Source: Pseudomonas mohnii
GTDB taxonomy: Bacteria > Pseudomonadota > Gammaproteobacteria > Pseudomonadales > Pseudomonadaceae
Assembly: GCF_900105115.1 (NCBI RefSeq)
Contig: NZ_FNRV01000001.1
Coordinates: forward strand, 4,510,501-4,574,500
Reading direction: 5' to 3'
DNA: 64,000 nt
Shown piece after piece: positions 25,340-34,795 of the stretch. Made by a program: the position numbers and the translations under genes. The notes under the pieces are model-generated. The model was not told the origin of the DNA. It made no database searches and saw nothing but the letters and a program-made list of their open reading frames with translations. How positions within the stretch are numbered: the stretch's first letter is position 1; the number at the start of each line of letters is the position of its first letter.

Positions 25340-26258
25340 GGGGCGGCGAGTGCTTGCCCCACATCTTCACGGCGAAGTCGACGAAACGACGCAGTTTCGG
25401 CAGGCGATGTCGATCCTGGGCATAGACCAGGTGCATCGGCCGGCTCGGCAGTTGATAGCTCGGCATCAGGGCGACCAGTTTGCCTTCCCGCAGGTCTTGC
25501 TCCACCAGCGCATCGGGCACCATCACGATGCCCATGCCGGTGCGCGCCGCTTGATGCAAACCCGCCGAGCTGTTGATCAGCATCGGACCGCTGACCGCCA
25601 CCTCGACTTCGCCTTCAGGACCGTGCAGGCGCCATTGCCGGGCCACTGATTGCCAGTCATCACCGGCCGGGTAGGCGAACGCCAGGCAGTCGTGCTGTTG
25701 CAGGTCTTCGGGTTTTTCCGGGGTGCCCCGACGCGCCAGGTATTCCCTGGAGGCGCACATGGTCAGGGTGTAGTCGATCAGCGGGCGGGCGATCAGGTTG
25801 GACGGCTCGAGCGCGCCCAGGCGGAAGGCCACGTCAAAGCCATTGTCCAGCAAGTCCGGGCGTCGATTGGTGAGCACCACGTCCAGCTTCACCCGCGGGT
25901 TATGCAAGCTGAACTCACTCAAGGCCGGCGCCAGGCGCTCGGTGCCGAAGGTCAGCGGAGCGGTGATACGCAGGGTGCCGCTGGGCTCATCGTGGGTTTG
26001 CTCCGCCAAGCGCTCGGAATCGGCCACCAGCCCCAGCACTTCGAGGCAGCGTTGATAGTACGCCGTGCCAAATTCGGTCAGGCGCTGGCGCCGGGTCGTA
26101 CGGTTGAGCAGGCGCACACCCAGGCGCTGCTCCAGGGCCTTGAGATGATTGCCCACCATGGTCGTGGACATCTCACATTGCTGCGCGGCGGCGGTCATGC
26201 TGCCGGCTTCGACCACACGTACGTAAACGCTCATTGCCTGGAACAAATCCATTATCAA
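25278..26258 (-). CDS. LysR-family transcriptional regulator
   Basis: A 326-residue LysR-type regulator with an N-terminal winged helix (MDLFQAMSVYVRVVEAGSMT, GNHLKALEQRLGVRLLNRTT) and a substrate-binding domain with PLTFGTERLAPALSEF. Start could be 26258 or the ATG at 26252. It is divergent from the class-III aminotransferase gene at 26354, its probable target. The C-terminal residues (PPLTSSPSPAPVFPD) are read through the 3' end of msrA; the family normally ends near residue 300, so the tail is an extension. Confidence 0.92.
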   Translation of the reverse strand: MIMDLFQAMSVYVRVVEAGSMTAAAQQCEMSTTMVGNHLKALEQRLGVRLLNRTTRRQRLTEFGTAYYQRCLEVLGLVADSERLAEQTHDEPSGTLRITAPLTFGTERLAPALSEFSLHNPRVKLDVVLTNRRPDLLDNGFDVAFRLGALEPSNLIARPLIDYTLTMCASREYLARRGTPEKPEDLQQHDCLAFAYPAGDDWQSVARQWRLHGPEGEVEVAVSGPMLINSSAGLHQAARTGMGIVMVPDALVEQDLREGKLVALMPSYQLPSRPMHLVYAQDRHRLPKLRRFVDFAVKMWGKHSPPLTSSPSPAPVFPDSDPGTAA

Positions 26259-26353
26259 GCCTGGCTTTAAAATGAATGAAGTTTTGCTGAGTTTATCCAG
26301 CGCTGGTGGCTAACCATACTGCAAAAACACCGACCATAGAGGGAGCTTTTGCC

Positions 26354-27529
26354 ATGACCGCCGCCTGCCTGATGAGCACTTACCAACCGCTGGCCTTGAG
26401 TTTCACCAAGGGCCTTGGCACACGCCTGTGGGATCAGGCCGGTCGTGAATACCTGGATGCGATCGCCGGCGTGGCGGTGACCAACGTCGGCCACTCACAC
26501 CCGAAAATCGTCTCGGCCATCAGCGAACAGGCCGGTTTGCTGTTGCACACCTCGAACCTGTACAGCATCGATTGGCAGCAGCAACTGGCGCAGAAACTGA
26601 CGCGCCTGGCCGGCATGGAGCGGGCGTTTTTCAACAACTCCGGTGCCGAGGCCAACGAAACGGCGCTGAAAATCGCGCGGCTGTATGGCTGGCACAAAGG
26701 CATTGAGCAACCGTTGGTGGTGGTCATGGAGAACGCGTTTCATGGCCGGACCCTGGGCACCCTGTCTGCCAGCGACGGCCCGGCCGTGCGCCTGGGCTTC
26801 AACAAGTTGCCGGGGGATTTCGTCAAGGTGCCGTTCGGCGATCTCAAGGCACTGGATCAGGTGCAACAAGCCCATGGCCCGCGCATCGTGGCAATTCTGA
26901 TGGAGCCGATCCAGGGCGAAAGCGGCGTGCAACTGGCGCCGCCGGGCTATCTCAAAGCCGTGCGTGAGCTGTGCCATCGGCGCGGGTGGTTGATGATGCT
27001 CGATGAAATCCAGACCGGCATCGGCCGCACCGGCCAGTGGTTTGCGTTCCAGCACGAAGGCATCGTGCCGGACGTCATGACCCTGGCCAAAGGCCTGGGC
27101 AATGGCATCCCGATTGGCGCTTGCCTGGCCCGTGGCAAAGCCGCCGAACTCTTCACGCCCGGCAGCCATGGCAGCACCTTCGGTGGCAACCCGTTGGCCT
27201 GTCGGGTCGCGTGCACCGTGCTGGACATCATCGAGGAACAGCAACTGCGGGAAAACGCGCGGATACAGGGCGAACGCCTGCTCGAAAGATTGCGCGCGGA
27301 ACTGGCGGACGACCCGAACGTGTTGGCGATTCGCGGCCAGGGTTTGATGATCGGCATCGAACTCAAGCAACCGATCCGCGACCTGTCCCTGATCGCCGCA
27401 CGGGATCACGGCCTGCTGATCAACGTGACCCGGGGCCAGATCATCCGCCTGTTGCCGCCGCTGACGATTGATGAGCGGGAGGTGGAGATGATTGTCAGGG
27501 GGATAGCGTTGTCGATAGGAGCTGCCTGA
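26354..27529 (+). CDS. Class-III PLP aminotransferase, acetylornithine aminotransferase-like
   Basis: A 391-residue fold-type I class-III aminotransferase of the ArgD group. It has [18 protein letters not shown] and [10 protein letters not shown] for PLP phosphate binding, [14 protein letters not shown] with the PLP-N1 Asp, and the Schiff-base Lys in [13 protein letters not shown]. ArgD-like enzymes act on acetylornithine, succinyl-diaminopimelate or related omega-amino compounds. This one, beside a divergent LysR regulator, may be a catabolic paralogue rather than the biosynthetic ArgD. ATG at 26354 follows AGGGAG. Confidence 0.9.
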   Translation: MTAACLMSTYQPLALSFTKGLGTRLWDQAGREYLDAIAGVAVTNVGHSHPKIVSAISEQAGLLLHTSNLYSIDWQQQLAQKLTRLAGMERAFFNNSGAEANETALKIARLYGWHKGIEQPLVVVMENAFHGRTLGTLSASDGPAVRLGFNKLPGDFVKVPFGDLKALDQVQQAHGPRIVAILMEPIQGESGVQLAPPGYLKAVRELCHRRGWLMMLDEIQTGIGRTGQWFAFQHEGIVPDVMTLAKGLGNGIPIGACLARGKAAELFTPGSHGSTFGGNPLACRVACTVLDIIEEQQLRENARIQGERLLERLRAELADDPNVLAIRGQGLMIGIELKQPIRDLSLIAARDHGLLINVTRGQIIRLLPPLTIDEREVEMIVRGIALSIGAA

Positions 27530-27540
27530 ACCGGGTTCTC

Positions 27541-27571
27541 GTGCAGGAGCCGCTTGTGGCTGCTCCTACAC
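27541..27571. repeat. Short palindrome overlapping the end of the P-loop gene
   Basis: GTGCAGGAGC and GCTCCTACAC pair around CGCTTGTGGCT. It is REP-like in sequence and may act as a terminator for the aminotransferase gene. The stop codon of the convergent P-loop gene (27566-27568) lies in it. Confidence 0.6.
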
Positions 27572-28066
27572 GGGCGGAGTCTGTGTTGCGAAGGAGGTGA
27601 TTTGCGCCCGATTCGTCAGCTGAATGCGCGAGCCAGTGAAATCCTCGAACAGCCGCTGATGCGCCGCAAACCCACTGGATCCCTTACGCTTGCGATAGCA
27701 ACCGGCCCAGTCCAGCAAGGCGATCAGCAACAGGTCATCTTCATCGCGCCCGGCCTCGCGCTGGCGAATGTTGGCCACGCAATCCTCATCTTCAACACTC
27801 AGCCAGATCAACGCGGTGGCGCGGGGCAGAAGTTCGCTGGCGATCCAGCCATACACCCCTTCGATGACCCAGCGCTCTTCACTGGCCGCCACCCGTGCCA
27901 TGGCCAACGCCTCGTTCCGGGGGCGGGCGATGCTGTGTTCGTCAGATATCCAGTGAATGCGGTCGAGATCGGTCCATGGCACGTGCAACGGCTGCGACAG
28001 TCGCTCTGCCAACCAGCTCTTGCCGGAACCTGAGTTGCCGATGATCAGGGTTCGAGTGAGGTCCAA
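27566..28066 (-). CDS. P-loop adenylate-kinase-like NTPase
   Basis: A 166-residue protein opening with a Walker A motif, IIGNSGSGKSWLAERL (about 8-23), then DLDRIHW and a Walker B-like segment RWVIEGVYG. The layout resembles the small FlaR/topology-modulation family of adenylate-kinase-like ATPases. Substrate and role are unknown. It converges with the aminotransferase gene and has a REP array directly upstream. Confidence 0.78.
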   Translation of the reverse strand: MDLTRTLIIGNSGSGKSWLAERLSQPLHVPWTDLDRIHWISDEHSIARPRNEALAMARVAASEERWVIEGVYGWIASELLPRATALIWLSVEDEDCVANIRQREAGRDEDDLLLIALLDWAGCYRKRKGSSGFAAHQRLFEDFTGSRIQLTNRAQITSFATQTPPV

Positions 28067-28097
28067 TTCGCATCGCCTCTATTCGTGACACGATCCA

Positions 28098-28345
28098 TTG
28101 TAGGAGCGAGCCTGTCGAATCGTCGCACCGTCGCGATGGTCGTTAACGATATCGCGTGTGGCCTGGTTAAACGCGGCGCACTCGGGTCCATCGCCAGCAG
28201 GCTGGCTCCCACGGGTTTGCGGTCATGTGTAGGAGCGAGCCTGTCGAATCGTCGCACCGTCGCGATGGTCGTTAACGATAACGCGTGTGGCCTGGTTAAA
28301 CGCGGCGCACTCGGGTCCATCGCCAGCAGGCTGGCTCCCACAGGT
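28098..28345. repeat. Tandem pair of atypical REPIN units (about 129 bp)
   Basis: Two nearly identical units start at about 28099 and 28228. Each reads TGTAGGAGCGAGCCTGTCGA at the left, GTCGTTAACGATA in the spacer and a right REP CATCGCCAGCAGGCTGGC. The left half has lost the symmetric GCTCGC arm, present in other copies, through the TCGAATCGTCGCACCG replacement. The region between 28067 and 28378 contains nothing else. Confidence 0.9.
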
Positions 28346-28378
28346 TTGCGCTCATGATCAGGAGCGGTGGTCATCCCT

Positions 28379-30301
28379 TCAGTCTTCAGCTTCGGGCGGC
28401 ACCATGCGCGTCTTCGGCGCTCCATTGGCGTTGTGCTGATAGATATCTTGCGGCTGACCCTGATCATTGAAAAACACCTGGCCGATCCCCGCCGAATTCC
28501 ATAGCCGTTCACCGGCCTCGGCATGCTCGGGGACGTACGGCACGATGCGCAGGCGCCGACGTTTGGTCAGCCAGTTGAGCGGTGAGCGCGGCGAGTACAG
28601 CCAGCGATTGAGGCGATCGAACCACTCGAGCAGGGCGCGGGGGAATTCGTTCTTGATGCCGCTGCTGGTAATCTGCCAGATATGCGGCCCGGCCTTGCGG
28701 TGTCGGATCAGCACTTCGTAGACAAAGGAATAATGCACATCCCCCGACAGCACCACGTAATTAGCCGGCGTGCGCGAGTGTCGGAAAATGTTCAGGATCA
28801 CCTGCGCCGCACCGCGATGGGCCATCCAGTTTTCCGCGTCCACCAGCAGTGGATAACCGCACCAACTGAACACCCGCTGCACGGTCTCGATCAGTTTTAC
28901 ACCGTAGATCGGCGCCGGCGAAACGATGATCGCGCACGGGTGATCCAGCAGTTCCTGTTGCAGTTCGCTGAGGGCTTCCCAGTCGAGCAGGCCCGAGGGT
29001 TGCTTGAGGTTCATCTCGCTGCGCCAGCGCCGGGTGCGGGTGTCGATCACCACCATGGCTGGCTGGGTGGGCAGCACGTAGTGCCAGTTCTGAAATGTCA
29101 GCAATTGGTCGATCAAGTCATCTTGCACAGGGCTGTCGAGATAACGGTCCTGCCCGGTGGCGCTCAACAGGCGCGCGTTTTCAAGGACTCCGCTGAAGGC
29201 TTCCGGGTTGTTGCCCCAGCCCTGGCACAGCATGTAGGCCAGCAGTGCGTTGCCGATGATGCGTTTGGAAAACGGATGGCCGTAGGCCGTTTCCTCCCAT
29301 TGCGCGGAAAGATTCCAGTCATCGGTAATGTCGTGGTCGTCGAAAATCATCAGCGTCGGCAAATGCGCCAGCGCCCGGGCGACCTTGCCGAGCCCGGTCT
29401 TGAAGCCATCGATGCGGGTTTGTTCCAGCGCATAACGTTGAGCCCTGTCCGGCGTCAGTGTCGGCGGCTGCGGGGCAATCAAGGTCCAGGGCGTGGGCGA
29501 CCAGACCAACACATACATGGCCATGACTTCGGCGAAGGTCACCAGATGGTTGTCGGCGTTGCTGCTGGTGAAAATCGGCTTGCGCGCCCCGCCGAAAAAT
29601 CGCTCGCGCAAGGTCTCGTTGCTCTCAAGCGCCGGTAACAAATCCGCACGGTGGTAGTAGCTGGCGGGATGCTCGTAGAGTTTGGCGCTGTCACTGACCA
29701 CGGCACCTTCCAGGTGCTCGCCGAACAACCCCAGTCGCTCGATCAAGGCATGAATGGCCCGCAACATCGGCCCGGCGACATCGTCAGCGTACACCTGATC
29801 GCCGCTCATCATCAGCAGTGCCGGGCGCTCGCTGGCTTCATGGGTTTGCGCCAGCAAGGCATCGACACACAGCAAGCCGTCGGCTGACGGGTGATGAGGT
29901 TTGCGACAGGAGCCGTGCAGCAACTGATCGATGCGTGAGCGCAGAACGAAATTCGGACGACGGGCATCGCCGTACAACAGATGGGGCGCCCAGTCGGCGA
30001 TACCTGTTTGTGCGTCATCGATCAGCAGGTCGTACTCAATCAGCGTGTCCCAGGGCAGGGCGGCCTCCAGCGTCACGTCGATCAAATGCACGAAGGCCTG
30101 CGTGCCCACCTGAATGACTGTGCATTGTCCGGCATCCAGACGCCTATCGGCGATGCCCTGCACGCGCAACGTCAGTGCCAGCGACCGTGAGCCGACCAGC
30201 CACATCACCAGCCGCGTGGGCTCCAGACGGCGTAACAGCGGCCCGGCCAGAACCGGTGGCAGTGAATGATGATCAGCAGGCAATGGCAGAGTGACGGACA
30301 T
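28379..30301 (-). CDS. PhoD-like metallophosphatase family protein
   Basis: A 640-residue protein of the alkaline phosphatase D (PhoD-like) group, without an obvious signal peptide. Metal-binding segments are MMSGDQVYADD (about 165), IFDDHDITDDWNL (about 320) and VLSGDVHYSF (about 530), the order expected for this calcineurin-like fold. An extra N-terminal domain of about 140 residues precedes the catalytic part. Similar large cytoplasmic PhoD-like proteins are common in pseudomonads with unknown substrate. Confidence 0.85.
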   Translation of the reverse strand: MSVTLPLPADHHSLPPVLAGPLLRRLEPTRLVMWLVGSRSLALTLRVQGIADRRLDAGQCTVIQVGTQAFVHLIDVTLEAALPWDTLIEYDLLIDDAQTGIADWAPHLLYGDARRPNFVLRSRIDQLLHGSCRKPHHPSADGLLCVDALLAQTHEASERPALLMMSGDQVYADDVAGPMLRAIHALIERLGLFGEHLEGAVVSDSAKLYEHPASYYHRADLLPALESNETLRERFFGGARKPIFTSSNADNHLVTFAEVMAMYVLVWSPTPWTLIAPQPPTLTPDRAQRYALEQTRIDGFKTGLGKVARALAHLPTLMIFDDHDITDDWNLSAQWEETAYGHPFSKRIIGNALLAYMLCQGWGNNPEAFSGVLENARLLSATGQDRYLDSPVQDDLIDQLLTFQNWHYVLPTQPAMVVIDTRTRRWRSEMNLKQPSGLLDWEALSELQQELLDHPCAIIVSPAPIYGVKLIETVQRVFSWCGYPLLVDAENWMAHRGAAQVILNIFRHSRTPANYVVLSGDVHYSFVYEVLIRHRKAGPHIWQITSSGIKNEFPRALLEWFDRLNRWLYSPRSPLNWLTKRRRLRIVPYVPEHAEAGERLWNSAGIGQVFFNDQGQPQDIYQHNANGAPKTRMVPPEAED

Positions 30302-30464
30302 CCGGGTTCAAGACTCTTGGGGCACCGAAGCGGGCGATGATAGCGCAGGTCGTTGCTGCTGCCTGTTAACGTTGAAGTGATCAGTGTCAGCTGACCGATG
30401 GCCAATAGAGGCTAGAGTGAATGACCTGACTGTCGACACGCTTTCGCTCAGAGAAGAGGAACAC

Positions 30465-30929
30465 ATGAAGAAGATCATCCTGCCGGCGCTGGCCATGTTG
30501 ATCGTTGCCCAGTCCCCGGCCTATGCCATCAACGACAAGTACCGCAAACAGCTCGAACAATCCGGTTGCACCCAGATGAGTGAACTGGAGGGCTGCGATA
30601 TCCACAAGAGCAAGGCCGAAAACGCCAAGGCCGGGTTCAGCAATCCGCAAGCGCCGGTCGCCAACGACAGCGCGAACACCCAGACGCCGTATGCCGGGCA
30701 GTGGGTCGCCAAGAGCGACGCCGGAGCGACCGTCGCCACCATACGTATCGACTCGAAGGAGAACGTCTGGGTCAATGGCAAGCGGGTCAACGCCAAGCGC
30801 ACCGACGGCACGCTGCAGTTCCGCCAGGGCAAGATGACGTTCACGATCCAGGGTGATCGGCGCCTGACGGGGGAAGACTACTGGACCGACAGCGATGCCG
30901 GGACAAAAGGGCCCATTGAGGTCGAATAA
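30465..30929 (+). CDS. Small secreted hypothetical protein
   Basis: A 154-residue protein with a Sec signal peptide (MKKIILPALAMLIVAQSPAYA, cleavage near residue 21) and a mature part containing two Cys in SGCTQMSELEGCDIHKSK, likely a disulfide. A C-terminal beta-rich stretch follows (VATIRIDSKENVWVNGKRVN, FRQGKMTFTIQGDRRL). No family recognised. GAAGAGGA precedes the ATG at 30465. It is divergent from the PhoD-like gene. Confidence 0.8.
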   Translation: MKKIILPALAMLIVAQSPAYAINDKYRKQLEQSGCTQMSELEGCDIHKSKAENAKAGFSNPQAPVANDSANTQTPYAGQWVAKSDAGATVATIRIDSKENVWVNGKRVNAKRTDGTLQFRQGKMTFTIQGDRRLTGEDYWTDSDAGTKGPIEVE

Positions 30930-31100
30930 TCGCGGATACAGGCCTGTCGCTACGGTATTTCCTCTGTCGCATTAGCCCGGCGTGGTGGCCGTCGGTGATG
31001 GGCGGCGCGGCGTTGGCCCGGCCATCGAAATCCAGCGTTTGTGCCACGCTGATGGGGTGCCCAAACGGGCGGTATCGCGGGTGCTGGCGATAATACTGGG
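30930..31100. other. Intergenic stretch without a recognisable gene
   Basis: GC-rich, coding-like composition but no frame that I trust; a 68-codon minus frame starts MAQTLDFDGRANAAPP and runs into the upstream gene. Possibly a gene remnant left of the REP array. Confidence 0.4.
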
Positions 31101-31676
31101 GTCCTGGTCGAACGCGGAATAGGGTTACGCCGCCAATTCCCCTGTGGGAGCGAGCTTGCTCGCGATGGTCGTCAACGATGACACGTGCTTTCAGGCTAAA
31201 CGCGGCGGTCTTGGGTCCATCGCGAGCAGGCTCGCTCCTACAGTGGTCCTGGTCGAACGCGGAATAGGGTTACGCCGCCAATTCCCCTGTGGGAGCGAGC
31301 TTGCTCGCGATGGTCGTCAACGATGACGCGTGCTTTCAGGCTAAACGCGGCGGTCTTGGGTCCATCGCGAGCAGGCTCGCTCCTACAGTGGGCCTGGTCG
31401 AACGCGGAATAGGGTTACGCCGCCAATTCCCCTGTGTGGAGCTTGCTCGCGATGGTCGTCAACGATGACGCGTGCTTTCAGGCTAAACGCGGCGGTCTTG
31501 GGTCCATCGCGAGCAGGCTCGCTCCTACAGTGGTCCTGGTCGAACGCGGAATAGGGTTACGCCGCCAATGCCCCTGTGGGAGCGAGCTTGCTCGCGATGG
31601 TCGTCAACGATGACGCGTGCTTTCAGGCTAAACGCGGCGGTCTTGGGCCCATCGCGAGCAGGCTCGCTCCTACAGG
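31101..31676. repeat. Tandem array of four REPIN units (about 145 bp each)
   Basis: REPs begin at about 31139, 31284, 31429 and 31571. Each unit has the linker GTCGAACGCGGAATAGGG, a left REP, a constant spacer with ACGCGTGCTTTCAGGC and a right REP CATCGCGAGCAGGCTCGC. The third unit has lost a few bases of the left REP (TGTGTGGAGCTTGC), which breaks its palindrome. It fills the gap upstream of the fdsD stop, so it may lie in the 3' untranslated region of the fds transcript. Confidence 0.95.
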
Positions 31677-31694
31677 TGGTTTTTCAGTATTGGG

Positions 31695-31916
31695 CTAAGC
31701 CTCCCAGCCCGCCCCGGTCACCGCCGCCTGCACCAGCGGGTGTAAATCCTCCCCGTGATGCTCGGTCTGCCAGGCCAGCAGTGCCTTGCGCATGCTCGGC
31801 GCCCAGAACATTTGCAGGTGATTGCGCACACTGAGCACGGCCTGTTCCTGGTCCGGTTGGCTGGCGAAGTACTGGGCGATCTGGTTGGCCATCTTGATCA
31901 GGTTGTCGTTGCTCAT
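31695..31916 (-). CDS. fdsD: NAD-dependent formate dehydrogenase delta subunit
   Basis: A 73-residue protein matching FdsD, a small subunit needed for assembly of the soluble molybdenum formate dehydrogenase. It starts MSNDNLIKMANQIAQYF and includes HLQMFWAPSMRKAL, the family's most conserved part. Its ATG overlaps the fdsA stop by ATGA (31913-31916). Last gene of fdsGBAD. Confidence 0.9.
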   Translation of the reverse strand: MSNDNLIKMANQIAQYFASQPDQEQAVLSVRNHLQMFWAPSMRKALLAWQTEHHGEDLHPLVQAAVTGAGWEA

Positions 31917-34795
31917 CGGCGTGCCTCCGCCTTATCGCCACGGGCCTGGCGCCGATCCTTGAGCAAACGGTCCTGTTCGTCGCTGAAGGCCTGATAGCGC
32001 TTTTGCCACTCGGAAGGGTGATAGACGCGGCTGACCTCTACCGCCGTGACCTTGTACTCCGGACAGTTGGTGGCCCAGTCGGAGTTGTCGGTGGTGATCA
32101 CGTTGGCCCCCGATTCCGGGAAGTGGAAGGTGGTGTACACCACGCCCGGCGCAACCCGTTCGGTAATCCGCGCACGCAATACCGTCTGCCCGGCACGGCT
32201 GCCGATGCCGACCCAATCACCTTCGTTGATGCCCCGGCTCTCGGCGTCGGTCGGGTGGATTTCCAGGCGGTCTTCTTCGTGCCAGGCAACGTTTTCGGTA
32301 CGCCGGGTTTGAGCGCCGACGTTGTACTGGCTGAGGATGCGCCCGGTGGTCAGCAGCAGCGGATAGCGACTGTTGACCTTCTCTTCGGTGGGCACGTACC
32401 CGGTGAGCATGAAACGCCCTTTGCCGCGCACGAATTCCTCGATGTGCATGGTCGGCGTGCCGTCCGGAGCCGCCGCGTTGCACGGCCATTGCAGGCTGCC
32501 GTGGCGCTCCAGTTCGGCGTAGCTGACGTTGGTGAAGGTCGGTGTCAGGCGGGCGATTTCATCCATGATTTCGGACGGGTGTTTGTAATTCATCGGGTAA
32601 CCCAAGGCATTGGCCAGGGCCACGGTGCCTTCCCAGTCGGCCTTGCCGCCCAGCGGTTCCATGACCTTGCGCACCCGGGATATACGCCGTTCGGCGTTGG
32701 TGAAGGTGCCGTCCTTTTCCAGGAACGAACTGCCCGGCAAGAACACGTGGGCGAACCTGGCGGTTTCGTTGAGGAAAATGTCCTGCACCACCACGCACTC
32801 CATGGCCGACAACGCGGCGGTGACGTGCTGGGTATTCGGATCGCTCTGGGCGATGTCTTCACCCTGGCAATACAAGCCCTTGAAGCTGCCGCCCAGGGCT
32901 GCTTCGAACATGTTGGGAATGCGCAGGCCCGGTTCGGATTGCAGGGTGACGTTCCACGCCTGTTCGAACTGCGTACGCACCACCTCGTTGGAGACGTGCC
33001 GGTAGCCGGGCAGTTCGTGGGGGAAGGAGCCCATGTCGCAGGAGCCCTGCACGTTGTTCTGACCGCGCAGCGGGTTCACGCCCACGCCTTCGCGGCCGAT
33101 GTTGCCGGTGGCCATGGCCAGGTTGGCGATGCCCATGACCGCGGTGCTGCCCTGGCTGTGTTCGGTGACGCCCAGGCCGTAGTAGATCGCTGCGTTGCCG
33201 CCCGTGGCATACAGGCGCGCGGCGGCACGGATGTCGGCAGCGGGTACACCGCAAATCGCGCCCAGCACTTCCGGTGAGTTTTCTGGCCGGCTGACGAACT
33301 CACGCCAGTTGGCGAAATCGCTGCCTTCGCATCGGGCGTCGATAAAGGCCTGGTTGAGCAGGCCTTCGGTGACGATCACATGGGCCAGGGCGTTGAGCAT
33401 GGCGACGTTGGTACCGGGGCGCAGGGCCAGGTGATATTCAGCGCGGGCGTGCACCGAATCCACCAGATCAATGCGGCGAGGATCGATCACAATCAGTCGT
33501 GCGCCTTCACGCAAGCGACGTTTGAGCTGGGAAGCGAACACCGGGTGCGCATCGCTGGGGTTGGCGCCCATCACCAGGATCACGTCGGCCTGCATCACCG
33601 AGTCGAAACTCTGGGTGCCGGCGGACTCGCCCAAGGTTTGTTTCAGGCCATAGCCGGTCGGCGAATGGCAGACCCGCGCACAGGTGTCGACGTTGTTGTT
33701 GCCAAACGCGGCGCGTACCAGTTTTTGTACCAGGTAGGTTTCTTCGTTGGTGCAACGGCTGGAGGTGATGCCACCGATGGAGTCGCGGCCGTATTTCTGC
33801 TGCAGCCGGCGGAATTCGCTGGCGGCGTAGGTCACCGCTTCGTCCCAGCTGACTTCCTGCCAAGGGTCGTTGATGTGCTGGCGGATCATCGGTTTGGTGA
33901 TGCGATCCGGGTGCGTGGCGTAGCCCCAGGCAAAGCGCCCCTTGACGCAGGAGTGGCCGTGGTTGGCCTGACCGTTCTTGTCCGGCACCATGCGCACCAG
34001 TTGCTCGCCTTTCATCTCGGCGCGGAACGAGCAGCCCACACCGCAATAGGCACACGTCGTGATCACGCTGCGCTCGGGCTGGCCCAGTTCAACCACGCTT
34101 TTTTCCATCAGGGTCGCGGTCGGGCAAGCCTGCACACAGGCGCCGCAAGACACGCATTCGGAGTCGAGGAAGTCATCCCCACCGGCAGCGGCCACGCGGG
34201 ACTCGAAACCGCGCCCGGTAATGGTCAGGGCAAAGGTACCCTGGGTTTCTTCGCAGGCACGCACGCAACGGTTGCAGACGATGCACTTGCTCGGGTCGTA
34301 GTCGAAATAGGGGTTGGACGTGTCCTTCACATCGGCCAGATGGTTGTCGCCTTCATAGCCGTAGCGCACTTCGCGCAGGCCGACTTGACCGGCCACGGTT
34401 TGCAGCTCGCAATTGCCGTTGGCCGAGCAGGTCAGGCAGTCCAAAGGGTGATCGGAGATATACAGCTCCATGACGTTGCGGCGCAGGGTCGCGAGCTTCG
34501 GCGTCTGGGTGTGCACGGTCATGCCTTCGCTGACCGGCGTGGTGCAGGACGCCGGGTAGCCGCGCATGCCGTCGATCTCCACCAGGCACATGCGGCAGGA
34601 GCCGAAGGCTTCCAGGCTGTCGGTGGCGCACAGTTTCGGAATGGTGGTGCCCAGCAATGCGGCGGCGCGCATCACCGAGGTGCCTTCGGGCACGCTGATG
34701 CTGCGGCCGTCGATGTTCAGGGTGACGTGCACGTCGCTGTCACGGGCAGGGGTGCCCAGATCGATATCGGTTTTCGGGTCGAAGAGAGTGATCAT
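31913..34795 (-). CDS. fdsA: NAD-dependent formate dehydrogenase catalytic alpha subunit
   Basis: A 960-residue molybdopterin enzyme that oxidises formate to CO2. In order: NuoG-like 2Fe-2S domain (FGSCRMCLVEIDG), His/Cys cluster (CLTCSANGNCEL), two 4Fe-4S motifs (KCIVCNRCVRAC, ECVSCGACVQACP), the cluster CAYCGVGCSF, and the bis-MGD domain with the active-site Cys in CARVCHSPTGYGL, where E. coli FdhF has selenocysteine. The ATG at 34795 overlaps the fdsB stop by 4 bases, so it is preferred over a longer frame to 34915. Confidence 0.96.
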   Translation of the reverse strand: MITLFDPKTDIDLGTPARDSDVHVTLNIDGRSISVPEGTSVMRAAALLGTTIPKLCATDSLEAFGSCRMCLVEIDGMRGYPASCTTPVSEGMTVHTQTPKLATLRRNVMELYISDHPLDCLTCSANGNCELQTVAGQVGLREVRYGYEGDNHLADVKDTSNPYFDYDPSKCIVCNRCVRACEETQGTFALTITGRGFESRVAAAGGDDFLDSECVSCGACVQACPTATLMEKSVVELGQPERSVITTCAYCGVGCSFRAEMKGEQLVRMVPDKNGQANHGHSCVKGRFAWGYATHPDRITKPMIRQHINDPWQEVSWDEAVTYAASEFRRLQQKYGRDSIGGITSSRCTNEETYLVQKLVRAAFGNNNVDTCARVCHSPTGYGLKQTLGESAGTQSFDSVMQADVILVMGANPSDAHPVFASQLKRRLREGARLIVIDPRRIDLVDSVHARAEYHLALRPGTNVAMLNALAHVIVTEGLLNQAFIDARCEGSDFANWREFVSRPENSPEVLGAICGVPAADIRAAARLYATGGNAAIYYGLGVTEHSQGSTAVMGIANLAMATGNIGREGVGVNPLRGQNNVQGSCDMGSFPHELPGYRHVSNEVVRTQFEQAWNVTLQSEPGLRIPNMFEAALGGSFKGLYCQGEDIAQSDPNTQHVTAALSAMECVVVQDIFLNETARFAHVFLPGSSFLEKDGTFTNAERRISRVRKVMEPLGGKADWEGTVALANALGYPMNYKHPSEIMDEIARLTPTFTNVSYAELERHGSLQWPCNAAAPDGTPTMHIEEFVRGKGRFMLTGYVPTEEKVNSRYPLLLTTGRILSQYNVGAQTRRTENVAWHEEDRLEIHPTDAESRGINEGDWVGIGSRAGQTVLRARITERVAPGVVYTTFHFPESGANVITTDNSDWATNCPEYKVTAVEVSRVYHPSEWQKRYQAFSDEQDRLLKDRRQARGDKAEARR

